Positions 48,657-57,870 of a DNA stretch of 64,000 bases are shown in pieces (the stretch's first letter is position 1; the number at the start of each line of letters is the position of its first letter). Made by a program: the position numbers and the translations under genes. A model generated the notes under the pieces. That model ran no database searches, was not told the DNA's origin, and saw only the letters and a list, made by a program, of their open reading frames with translations. The DNA lies in assembly GCA_019022655.1 (NCBI GenBank), contig JAFJYI010000020.1, forward strand, positions 124,001-188,000, written 5' to 3'. This DNA is from Acacia acuminata (lineage: Eukaryota > Streptophyta > Magnoliopsida > Fabales > Fabaceae).

Positions 48657-50015
48657 ATGGAACGAGAGCAACCACCACCGTTCTTTCTTTCTCACCCGCG
48701 TCTTCCTTCTTCTTCTTCACCACCATCCAATTTTGGATCTGATAATGGTAGTTTCTTGAATTTAAACGACAAGGTGAGTCCTGGCATGCTACTAGTCATC
48801 ATTATTCTGGCTGTTGTCTTCTTCGTTTCTGGGTTGATTCACCTTCTAGTTAGATTCCTATGGAGACCTCAACCCAGAGAACCAGATGATTTAGACAATG
48901 TCTCTGCTCTTCAAGGCCAATTACAGCAACTTTTTCACCTTCACGATGCTGGGGTTGACCAATCCTTCATAGATAACACCCTCCCCGTGTTCCATTACAA
49001 AGCCATCATAGGATTGAAGGACCCATTTGATTGTGCTGTGTGCTTGTGTGAATTTGAAGCTGATGATAAACTCAGATTGTTACCCAAATGTAGCCATGCT
49101 TTTCACATGGAGTGTATTGATACTTGGCTCATGTCTCACTCAACTTGCCCTCTCTGTAGAGCTAGCTTGCTATCTGATTTCTCTCCCACAAACGCTTCTC
49201 CTCCTCCTCCTTTTGTCTTCGTTTTAGAATCTGGGAGTGAAAGTTCCAGAGAGATTGTTCCAGAAAGAGAGAGTACAGTTGGTAATGGTAGGACCAGTTC
49301 TGTGATTGGAGATAACGAACTTGGGTTAACCCATGTGGATTTGTCACACAAGTCTGTTGATTTAAGTTCAGGTGGTAATCCTGATCAGGTTGCAGATGAG
49401 AAAGTGGTCACTGTGAAGCTGGGAAAGTTTAGGAATGTGGACTGTGTTGGAGAAGGAAGCAGTGTAGAAGACACGGGAGAAGCTAGAAGGTGTCTTTCTA
49501 TGGGGTCATTTGCTTATGTTATGGACCACAATTCTTCACTTCAAGTACCAGTAAGAGCAACTATGAAGAAGCAGTCAAGTAAGAAACCTGCTTTGCCTTT
49601 AGCACCAGGACGCAGGATTGCCATGTCAGAATGTGACTGTGAGTCCTCCAGAGATTTCAAATTCACAGGTTTTGACACAGTCAAAGGTTTTGAGAGTTCA
49701 TCTGGAACTGCAAGTATTGTTGAGAGAAGCAAAAAAGAGAGCTTTTCAGTTTCAAAGATTTGGCTTCGAGGAAAGCAAGAGAAGCCACAAGCTATGGCTG
49801 ATTCATCCTCAAGAAGGGCTGTTTCGCTTCGATTCTCGGCGGCGACGGAAGATTTGAAGGAGAAGAATGGGAAGTGGGAAATTGATGATGAAAATCAGAG
49901 CTGTTACAGTGTGGATTCTCAGGGAAGAGCACCCTCTTTTGCAAGAAGAACTCTGCTTTGGCTTACTGGGAAACAGAACAAGGTTGTTCATTCATCTTTT
50001 GCTTCAAACTTGTAG
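48657..50015 (+). CDS. ATL13: RING-H2 finger E3 ubiquitin ligase, ATL family (ATL13-like)
   Basis: A single-exon gene of 452 residues. A Ser/Pro-rich N-terminus is followed by one membrane segment (about 43-68, SPGMLLVIIILAVVFF...), a GLD-type motif in the variant form GVDQSFID (99-106), and the RING-H2 domain at 126-167. The zinc ligands are C126, C129, C145, H147, H150, C153, C164 and C167, in the ATL spacing C-x2-C-x15-C-x-H-x2-H-x2-C-x10-C-x2-C. The long hydrophilic tail is divergent and Ser-rich, ending LLWLTGKQNKVVHSSFASNL. ATL proteins are membrane-anchored E3 ligases that pass ubiquitin from an E2 to targets, often in defence or growth. The intronless structure is typical. The ATG at 48657 is used; the frame is open one codon further up but that codon is GTG. 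ATL13 versus ATL46/47 rests on the domain layout and on the neighbouring IBL1 and EGC1 families. Confidence 0.95.
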   Translation: MEREQPPPFFLSHPRLPSSSSPPSNFGSDNGSFLNLNDKVSPGMLLVIIILAVVFFVSGLIHLLVRFLWRPQPREPDDLDNVSALQGQLQQLFHLHDAGVDQSFIDNTLPVFHYKAIIGLKDPFDCAVCLCEFEADDKLRLLPKCSHAFHMECIDTWLMSHSTCPLCRASLLSDFSPTNASPPPPFVFVLESGSESSREIVPERESTVGNGRTSSVIGDNELGLTHVDLSHKSVDLSSGGNPDQVADEKVVTVKLGKFRNVDCVGEGSSVEDTGEARRCLSMGSFAYVMDHNSSLQVPVRATMKKQSSKKPALPLAPGRRIAMSECDCESSRDFKFTGFDTVKGFESSSGTASIVERSKKESFSVSKIWLRGKQEKPQAMADSSSRRAVSLRFSAATEDLKEKNGKWEIDDENQSCYSVDSQGRAPSFARRTLLWLTGKQNKVVHSSFASNL

Positions 50016-50480
50016 TTTCTGTCATTCATTTTCATTGTTTTTGGTGAAATCTATATGATTCTTGAATCTAGATATGTTAGTTCAAGTGTCGGATATGCAG
50101 TGAATATATCTATTTTTTTGCCGCACAAATTTTATGGTTCTGGAATCTGAATAGTGAATTCCCATATATCTCTGCATTTGGATTTTCACATCACGCTGTT
50201 TATGCTCCTTAGTAAGAATATCTAATCTAGGTCTTAGAGGGCTAAAAACTTTACGAGACATTCTTTTGTTTCCGTAGTCAAATAATTGATGCTTCAACCT
50301 TAAAATTATTTCTGTAGCTTCGTCTGATTATGTTTTCCTGAAATTCTGTTCATGCGATTAGATTTAGTGTACCCTTTGAGATAGAGAAAATTTAGTTCAG
50401 AGTGGACAACCAAATATTCAGGTGTCGAAATCTGTTCTGGATGTACTATACGTTTAGGAGATACGAAGTATAAACACCAA
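50016..50480. other. 3' flank of the ATL gene
   Basis: Likely 3' UTR and flank. No other feature is visible. Confidence 0.5.
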
Positions 50481-50481
50481 A

Positions 50482-50844
50482 ACATATAATTACGTGCTTC
50501 TTAGATGCTCATACCTCTAATATGTGTTTTTTAGGTGCTCATACCTCTAATTAGAGGTATGAGCATATTTTTTTTTTTTTTTAAATTTTTTTATATATTG
50601 TATTTATATAGATTTAAATTATATCTTTTTTACGAGATTTTTTTAAGAGAATCTCAAATTAATTAATTTTCATAATATCTTGGTGTTAGAGACAAATACT
50701 AACTAGAAATTAATTAATTTGACATCTTGGGTGCAAAAAAAAAATCTTAAAAAAGTATATAATTTAAATTTAAATAAATACAATATATAAAAAAATAAAA
50801 AAAAATATGTAGAGGTATGAGCACTTAAGAAGCATATAATTATG
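50482..50844. mobile_element. Foldback element containing a perfect 30-bp palindrome
   Basis: The left end (ACATATAATTACGTGCTTCT, then TAGATGCTCATACCTCTA) is the inverted complement of the right end (TAGAGGTATGAGCACTTAAG, then AAGCATATAATTATGT). Inside the left arm, at 50536-50565, lies a perfect 30-bp palindrome that begins TGCTCATACC, has AATT at its centre and ends GGTATGAGCA. A second arm pair (ATATATTGTATTTATATAG near 50592 and its complement near 50775) extends the hairpin. Non-coding. Confidence 0.75.
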
Positions 50845-51899
50845 TATGTGCATGGAATGAGAACCCATAAACACCAAGTGAAATCCAACAACAAATTTAA
50901 TAAACAAATGTAAAAAATTTGGATTTTTTTAAAAACGTTTTTGGCCGTACTGTAAACAATGAAGTTCATTTTTTTTTTTTAAAAAAAAAGTGTAAATTAC
51001 ACCTTCTAAAAAACGTTAAAACCTACCAAACGAAACAAAACTTGTCTGTACAAATTCGACAATAAACTTGGACTTATCTAATTTCTTACTGCCACTGGTG
51101 AAGGATTATTTATTTATTTATTATTTTTATTTTTTATAAATGGAGGCATTTATTAGAAGCAGTAATTGGTGGTTCTGATACAACAAAGGAAAGCGTTAAT
51201 GAGAAGTTGGAGGTGAGCGTTAATGAGAAGTTGGAGGAGAGATAGTAGTAATAAATAACATGTCTGTATCGTCTGGGCCTGAATGATAAAGATTGAGGAA
51301 GAAAATTCAAATTCAAATTCAAAAAAAATGTGTATAGTGACCGTCCACCTGCATTATCATCATCATTACTGGCCCTCCCCTGTCCTTGTGGCAGTAAATT
51401 AGCAGAAACAGGGAAGCAAGGCACCCTGTGGGAACAGAGCATGGCATTTAATTGAAGCCATTTTCAAAGAAGCTTAAAAAGATTGGTGATGTGGTGTGGT
51501 GCTAAACATTGAATAATTAATAAGGCCAACGACCTCACTAACCCCACATCTTTAAATAACACTAAATGAATGAATGAGTGAATGACTGGTTCGAAGATTT
51601 TGGCAAGTTGGCTTGTGACAGATGGGTCTAAGTTTGTTGTGAGTTTAGTAGAAAATGTGGAGCTATGACTTGTGAGTGAGAATGGAGATGATTACTTTGG
51701 TAAAAGGATAAGCTATGGCGAAAAGGAGAGAAGTTAGTTGTGACGGGATTGGGAAAAAGGAGCCAACATCAACGACGAAAGTGGAAACAGGGGAAGAAGG
51801 AGTTGAATAAGGAATGATTGTAGACTGCATTTGACTTGCTTTCCACTTTCTTCTAGCAAGAAAAAGAGACCCAAAAAAAAAAAAAAAACCCAAGAAGCA
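50845..51899. other. Intergenic DNA, no gene seen
   Basis: Frames of 72-102 codons on the minus strand (51134-51442 and 51663-51952) show no domain. Part of one falls in an ATTCAA repeat. AT content is lower than average around 51350-51440, but no exon is supported. Confidence 0.4.
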
Positions 51900-52092
51900 C
51901 TTAATTCAATTATTAAGAGTTTTACTAGCTTAACTAAAGGTTTTAAGTTCAAGCCTTAAAAACTTACTAGTGTTAAATATTTACTGGTAGAGCTTTATCT
52001 CCTTTATAGTCCTATACCCTGATAAATCCTTCGATATAAAATAAGGTAAAGATATTGAATGTTCAAGCCTCAAGGCAGAAAAAAAAAAAAAA
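51900..52092 (+). mobile_element. Possible SINE with poly(A) tail
   Basis: TTACTAGCTTAACTAAAGG and AAGTTCAAGCC resemble A and B boxes. The stretch ends in a 14-base A run (52079-52092). No target duplication was established. Confidence 0.35.
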
Positions 52093-52332
52093 GGACAGAA
52101 AAGAAATAGATTTTTTTGGCGGCAATAAACAGATACAAGAAAAGGAGAAGAGAGGGGCCCATGAGGCTAAATCGGCCAGCCAGTCCTTTTTCTTGGGTTC
52201 AAACAAGACTCTGACATTTTTTGTAGTGAAAATAAATTTCATTCAAATGAAAAACCTATACATGAAAGACAAAAAGGCCCTGTGGAATAAAAACAAACCA
52301 GACTGAGACATTAATTGTTCTTGTTACCTCTT

Positions 52333-52568
52333 CCTTGCGCTTAATTGGTAAAGGGGTCGGACACTTTCACTAAAAGAGGGGGATTCAATTTTGGAGTTAG
52401 TCAAGGTATTGGGGGAGACATTCTAGCTCCTAGGTGTCTAGGTTAACGTTTTAGGGTAATAAAAATTGTCTTTGCCTAACATCGATATTACGAGGAGAAA
52501 GGGAGATTTTGCATACGCTTGGATCGTAAGTGAACCTAACCCCTCTCCTAAAATTTTTATACCAACAA
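52333..52568 (+). mobile_element. SINE-like retroposon, copy B
   Basis: Shares with 47045-47230 the motif order AATTGGTAAAGGGGTCGGAC, AGGGGGATTCAATT, TAGTCAAGGTATTGGGGGAG and CCCCTCTCCTAAAATTTTTATA. The first two correspond to pol III A and B boxes. The A-rich end is interrupted (ACCAACAAAAGAGAAAAA). Confidence 0.5.
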
Positions 52569-52794
52569 AAGAGAAAAATTATTTGTTCTTGTTTGGGATT
52601 CCATTTGGAACTCCAAATATTAACTTTTGAAACTTAAAACTTCAATTTAGTTGAAGCAAAATTCATAGCCTACCAAACTTAAAACTTAATCACCAATTGG
52701 TGGATACTTTAAACCTACAAAATACGCACACACACACACCCCAAACATGTAATTGGAAATAATTTGTTTCTCAGATTTGAATATTTTATAATTT

Positions 52795-52905
52795 TTTTTG
52801 CTAATAGGCAATAGGGGAGGGGAGGGGAGGGGAGGGGAGGGGGATTGAACCCATGACCGGGGGAGGAGACTAGCTCCAAATACCACTGCACTACACATGT
52901 GCTGG
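52795..52905 (-). mobile_element. tRNA-derived SINE head, minus strand, with G-rich run
   Basis: On the minus strand, GCACATGTGTAGTGCAGTGG is A-box-like and GGGTTCAATCCC a good B box. Directly beside it, 52814-52843 on the plus strand consists of GGGGA repeats. Confidence 0.5.
52814..52843 (+). repeat. (GGGGA)n run, potential G-quadruplex
   Basis: Six successive G4-5 blocks separated by single A residues. This fulfils the usual G-quadruplex pattern with one-base loops. Confidence 0.9.
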
Positions 52906-53038
52906 TTGAATATTTTATAATTGATTTGTTAATAACAAAACCATGCTGATGAAACCACCAACTGGCTTGGGTTAAGCAAATTGAGGCCCAAAGCCTAAAA
53001 AGAAAAACACGTTATAACAAACTAGCAGAAGCACTAAT

Positions 53039-53717
53039 CAATGGCGGAACTTACTATGTATCTATGTATTTCCTATAAAATTTGTTAATATATCTATGTA
53101 TTTATTATATGATATTTTATTTGGTAACTAATTTAGCCCCAACTAATTTTTTATTTTATGTGTAATGATAATGTTTGGTTCATTACTTATTGGGCTATGA
53201 GAGGAAAGTAAAATTCTTGTTTGAGATACTTACCGAAAAGGTTTGTATCATCTTATATATTATTTTGATTTATAATTATCGGTTATTTTTTATTTGTATT
53301 TTCAAGGTTATGTGATACTATTTAGTAAATACTCCCTCCGATTCTTATTTAAGGCACCAACTAACAATTCTCACAAGTCGATAAAAACGGGTAAAGTCAT
53401 TAAATTAGTCCTAAAATTTAAGTAATTTTCAATATTATCTCTATTAATTACACTAAACTCTAATATCATTTTAATTATTACTCTTTTTTTTTTTCTTGAA
53501 AAAAGTGAGTAATAATTAATTTTTTTTAATTATTATTCTCACTTACTACCTTTCTAATTATGGGTATACACGAAAAAAAAAATTAATGTTATTTGGAAAC
53601 AAGCATGTGCTTATAAAAGAGACTAAATATTGGTGCCTTATAATAAGAATCAAAGGGAGTAGTTAAATATGTTTATTTTTTGGCCCGAGCAAAATTTTTT
53701 CCCTGGTTCCGCCACTG
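53039..53717. mobile_element. Non-autonomous hAT-type transposon (679 bp) carrying a Stowaway
   Basis: Perfect 8-bp target duplication GCACTAAT (53031-53038 and 53718-53725). The ends CAATGGCGGAAC and GTTCCGCCACTG are inverted repeats with one mismatch. The interior has no transposase and contains the Stowaway MITE at 53332-53659. Confidence 0.88.
53332..53659. mobile_element. Stowaway MITE (328 bp) nested in the hAT element
   Basis: Left end CTCCCTCCGATTCTTATTTA followed by AGGCACCA; right end TGGTGCCTTATAATAAGAAT followed by CAAAGGGAG. TA target duplication at 53330-53331 and 53660-53661. This is the canonical plant Stowaway terminus. Confidence 0.9.
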
Positions 53718-53725
53718 GCACTAAT

Positions 53726-53760
53726 CCTCTCAATCAAAAAAAAAAAGAAAAAAAAAAGAA
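53726..53760 (+). mobile_element. Tiny poly(A)-tailed insertion remnant
   Basis: Between two copies of GCACTAATCC (53718-53727 and 53761-53770) lie only TCTCAATC and an A-rich tail with single G residues. This is what a severely 5'-truncated retroposon insertion with its target duplication would look like. Confidence 0.45.
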
Positions 53761-53770
53761 GCACTAATCC

Positions 53771-53934
53771 ATTATATTCGATACCCGCTGGTCGATGGCG
53801 TTATTGGTGGGCAATCTGTAAGTACCTCTATAAGCGTTCTTTGAGTCTGGAGGCATATCCTAGCCTTAGTGGGGTACTGGTGTATACCATCACCTAGACT
53901 TTTTTGTATCGGAAAAAAAAAGAAAGAAAAAAGA
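53771..53934 (+). mobile_element. 5'-truncated LINE or SINE with A-rich tail
   Basis: Runs from ATTATATTCGATACCCGCTG to TTTTTGTATCGG, followed by an A-rich tail (53911-53934). It is flanked by copies of AGAAGCACTAATCC (53757-53770 and about 53934-53947), a 14-bp duplication typical of target-primed reverse transcription. Its source family is not recognised. Confidence 0.6.
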
Positions 53935-54044
53935 AGAAGCACTAATCCCATACGGTAAATGAATCAAGGCCGAGAGCAAGCCAGACGAACTGAAGGCCCA
54001 AAAAAATCAACAATCACTGCATTGTCAAGAAGAGAAAATCGAAA

Positions 54045-54775
54045 CAGCCATGGTATTTTGTGGGAGTTTGGAAATTATGGAAATGGAGGAATAGGATGGT
54101 ATTTGATAGCAATTTCCGCAAACCGAAACAGCCAGCAAATGACATTATTTATAGCTGGCCATATTTCTCTTGTGGGTACTGTAATCTGATTTTAAATGAA
54201 GGGGAGGGTGGAAGGTCTTTGGTTTGGTCTCCGCCACCCTATGAGTGGCTAAAGATCAATATCGATGGTGCGGTAACGTCCAATGGCTCAGTGGCTGCTT
54301 GTGGGGGGGTGTTAAGGGATTCGAGGGGTGTCTGGATAGCTGGATTCTCACACCAGCTGGGTATATGTAATCCTGCTGAAGCGGAGGAGTGGGCACTTTA
54401 CAAAGGTCTCCAATTTGCTAGGAATAAAGGCCTTGATTATTTTATCATAGAGTCGGATTCTCGGAATCTTATTTCTGCCCTGTCTCAGCCCGTTGACCCA
54501 AATCCCCAAAGTCTGGTTATGCTACAGATTAGGGAGCTGCTGGATCTTGACTGGACAGTGCAGCTAAGGCACATCCACAGGGAACAGAATCAGGTCGCTG
54601 ATAGGCTTGCGAAGGAAGGCTTAGTGGTATCATGTGTTTATGATTTGTGCCCTTCATTTGTAAAGCCGCTGGTATTACGTGATTGTATGGGAATTCATTC
54701 CCCTCCTATGTCTTTTAATTAATTAACCAGGCTATGCCTTCGTTGATAGCAAAAAAAAAAAAGAAAAAAAAAAAA
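54045..54775 (+). mobile_element. 5'-truncated LINE (L1 type) retaining only the RNase H end
   Basis: Perfect 18-bp target duplication AAGAAGAGAAAATCGAAA at 54027-54044 and 54776-54793. The insert starts in the middle of an ORF2-like frame (VWKLWKWRNRMVF) and keeps an intact RNase H-like domain of about 125 residues (RVT_3 type). Visible residues are the Asp of KINIDGAV, the Glu of NPAEAEEW, the Asp of IESDSRN and the final Asp of NQVADRLAKEGL. A short 3' UTR and an A-rich tail (54751-54775) follow. Endonuclease and reverse transcriptase are absent, so it is dead on arrival. There is no ATG at the start of the frame, as expected for a truncation. Confidence 0.92.
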
Positions 54776-54802
54776 AAGAAGAGAAAATCGAAAACCTAAC
54801 AG

Positions 54803-55860
54803 ATGGCGCTAATACTTTCCAAGAAACCCACTGCTCAAGTTCTCTTGTCAAGGGAGGGAGATGACTTGCTCCATAGGATCTCGAAAAAAGTCAAGAATGG
54901 AGAGAGTGACATGAATGTAGAGGATTGGCCTACTTTGGGGAGTGTGAGAAGGAGTAACTGGCCGTCGGGTCAGTCATTCGCTGAGAAGCTACAAGGAAAT
55001 AATAAAAATGGCAAGAGCATTGGAGACTAGGATAGTGAGGATAAAATAGCTAAGGACACTGTTATCGGATAAAGACCAGGCTGATTCTGAGGAGGATGAT
55101 GGTGAACCAGTGTGTCAGATTAATGAAGACCCAACCAGAAATTTCCCAACCTTTTCTTTCTCTAGGAAGAAGAAAAGATTGTACAGAGCATGGAAAATGG
55201 AATAAGGCTGTTATTGTGAAGTTATTGGGAAGAAGTATCGGGTATAAAATGCTCCTGTCAATTCTTCAGACACTGTGGACTAAGAGAGGTGTTATTATAA
55301 CTTTGATCAATATTGACAATGGATATTTTGTAGTTAAACTGTCAAACATGGAGGATTTTGATCAATAATGCATTAACTGGTGGTCCATAGATGCTTTTTG
55401 ACCACTACTTGACTATAAGACCTTGGGAACCTTGTTTTCATCCATGGTGAGCTCTCATAGATAAAGTGACATTTTGGGTACGAATGCTAAGTGTTTTCCT
55501 AGAGTATTATGATAAGGAAGCTTTAACATGGATTGAAACTAGAATAGGGGAGATAATCAGGATTGACATTAATACGCCGGGACAACTAAGGGGTTATTAT
55601 GCGAGGATCTGTGTTCTTGTAGACCTTGGGAAACAATTGATTTCTGGTTTTTCACTAGATAGCTAGGGAGGACTACTATCTAGAATATGAATGACTTCGT
55701 TGGCTCTGTACAAAGTGTAGGATGTATGTTCGCAAACATGATAATTTTATTTAAATTTGCCACACGATAGCCGGCCAGACGCTATATCCAACTCAAAGTT
55801 CCCTTCTGTATGATACAATATTAAGTATTCTATGATCATGCATTAAAAAAAAAAAAAAAA
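54803..55860 (+). mobile_element. Decayed LINE ORF1 (DUF4283 type) ending in poly(A)
   Basis: From an ATG at 54803 (MALILSKKPTAQVLLSREGD) the frame is broken by stops and shifts at about 55027, 55205, 55366 and later. Recognisable pieces of the DUF4283 RNA-binding domain of plant L1 ORF1 are NKAVIVKLLGRSIGYKML, NIDNGYFVVKLSN, then FWVRMLSVFLEYYDKEALTW and IRIDINTPGQLRGYYARICV. The CCHC zinc knuckle, ORF2 and the rest are missing. A 17-base A run at 55844-55860 closes it, so the element is internally deleted or was copied from a short transcript. The RNase H fragment is inserted ten bases before its ATG. Confidence 0.8.
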
Positions 55861-56046
55861 GACATAAATAAATGAAATTATATGCATAGCGTTTTTTGGC
55901 CTTTTACACTCATCATTTGTCATTAACAGTTGATCAGTATATGATTATAAAACTTCATCGAAAAAAATTATGTGACTATAAACTATAGGCATGTATCTTT
56001 TGTATATTTTAGATATACATTTTTCACAAATTATAATTAAATAACA
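55861..56046. other. Spacer between repeats
   Basis: AT-rich, nothing seen. Confidence 0.4.
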
Positions 56047-56131
56047 CTCTCTCTAGTTCTTAATATAAGATCAACTTTAATTAAAAAAAAATTAAACTAC
56101 AGAGAAAGTCGTATATTAAGGATAAATGGAG
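56047..56131. mobile_element. Short Stowaway-like MITE (85 bp)
   Basis: CTCTCTCTAGTTCTTAATATAA at left and GTATATTAAGGATAAATGGAG at right pair as inverted repeats around a short A-rich loop. A TA duplication is not evident. Confidence 0.5.
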
Positions 56132-56213
56132 TTATATTTACAATTAATCGATATTGGTATTGAAATATAAGCTAGAATGAGTTCTGTTCGTGAAGCCTAA
56201 AAACTGAGATGTA

Positions 56214-56280
56214 CTCCCTCCTAGGTTCTAATTATGAAAACACTAAAAGTGAATGTTCTTATAATTAGGACTGGAGGTAG
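56214..56280. mobile_element. Miniature Stowaway (67 bp)
   Basis: Left CTCCCTCCTAGGTTCTAATTA and right TTCTTATAATTAGGACTGGAG plus GTAG, with TA on both sides (56212-56213 and 56281-56282). Almost the whole element is inverted repeat. Confidence 0.7.
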
Positions 56281-56282
56281 TA

Positions 56283-57700
56283 TATTATATATGACTCATT
56301 AATGATGTGACTTAAACCCTAATTTATCCTCAAACCCTTACTCTAAATCACCCAAATCATTTGTAGAATTTGTCCCAAATTTGAGAATCGCTATAACGCC
56401 AACTTTCTAAATCCTTAAAACTTCTTTAAAAAAAAAAAAAAAAACTTAAGATGGGAAGGTAAAAGAAACATGCAGATTACTTATCTTAGTATTAGAGAGC
56501 TCAAAAACACAATCATGAAGTCGAAAACAAGTCCAACATTATAAAATTCATTAAAGTAGAAATAGAGAAATGGAAAAACAAGACCTCCCTTATTGAAGCC
56601 CTAAGTTCATGATATTGTCACTTGCTACAAAGGATTGAGAATTTCAGCCACAATCAACGAAATAGCACCAAGAAGCAAAACCTCCATCTGATTTAAACAC
56701 CCAGACATTGAAATCACCAATTAAATGGCATATAAATGATGGAGGAAGGAATATTGGTGGTGACGGTGCTGCCTCTTCTCTATTTCTTTGTCGCTGAAGC
56801 TCGGAACGGCAAAGGAAGAAGGTGATGGTGATGTGTGAGGTGATAAAAATGAAGGTAATGATCGTGGATGGTGAAGGAGGGTGAGAGTGAAAGCTAAAAC
56901 AGAGGAGGCGAAGCTGTCTGCGTAACCCTCAGAGGAGTTCGTCACCGGTAATGATGGTGGACGGTGTGAGCAACGTGATCGAAAGGAGTCGCAAGCAACA
57001 GTGCTCGGTGAAGAACGGAGGTCTGATGCTCTGCTTCTGGCTCTACAATCTCTGTCCTGATCTCTCGCTGCTGTCACAGGTCTCTGCTTCTTTCTTCTCC
57101 GGTGAGGATGAAAGGTCAAGATGGAGAGGTGGATGGAGGTGGCTGGCGAAGATGGTGTTGAGGGTAAAGGCCACCAGCGACAATGAGGAAGAGAAATGTG
57201 GAGGTCGATGGGAGAGGGAAGGTCCTCTCTTCCACGGCGCCTCCGTTTTTCTCAAGCTTGAAGAAGCGTCGAGTTTAAGCTGAAATCTGACCCAAGTCTC
57301 TCATCAAAACGCAGGATCCGGCTACGGTCCACTGCAGTGGACCGTCCGCTGCCTTTTTTGCCTTTAATTTGCACCGCATGCGGTGTATGTACTGCATGCG
57401 GTAATTATAAAAAAAATCTACACCGTCTAGATTTTCATCCGACTTTAGATGAGGAAGAGGATGAGAAGAGAAGAGCGCCAGGATCCCAAAACGCAAGCTT
57501 TGACCAGGGATTTAATTGTAAACTATAAAAGTTCGTGGTGGGGCTAGAAAGTAAATTTTACCTTGTGTTAAACTGTAATTTTTGCAATTTGAGTCCAAAT
57601 TTCCATTTTTAAATTTGATCCAATTTTTTCAAGCACCTACCATAAAAAATAATTAATCCAACATCAAATATTCTCTGAAAAATCAATGATTAAGAGTAAT
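56283..57700. repeat. Repeat-like GC-richer block with short palindromes
   Basis: 56720-57300 is GC-richer, with overlapping frames on both strands (60-132 codons) rich in Ser, Arg and His but with no domain. At 57324-57345 there is a perfect 22-bp palindrome (ACGGTCC...GGACCGT, centre TGCA). Just beyond lie CCGCATGCGG and TGCATGCGG. It may be a non-coding LTR or a transposon end. No gene is supported. Confidence 0.4.
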
Positions 57701-57714
57701 TACAATTTTTTTTT

Positions 57715-57870
57715 TTGACAATTTTTCTTTTTTAGCCTTAATTTAATGAATTTACTTTAATCTCAATTAATCACAAAAAAAGAATTTTAAACTCAATTAT
57801 TATGACACAACCCTAAATAAAATATAAAAACATATAACAAATTAGGGATTTTTGTCACACACATACACGT
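57715..57870. repeat. Second copy of the LTR-like repeat seen at 1935-2060
   Basis: Shares CTCAATTATTATGACA, then CCCTAAATAAAATATAAAAA and CATATAACAAA with the first copy, in the same orientation. Confidence 0.5.

Noticed and set aside
56721..57283. Arg/Ser/His-rich frames of 110-132 codons
   Set aside because: Overlapping on both strands, low-complexity, no domain, within a repeat-like block.
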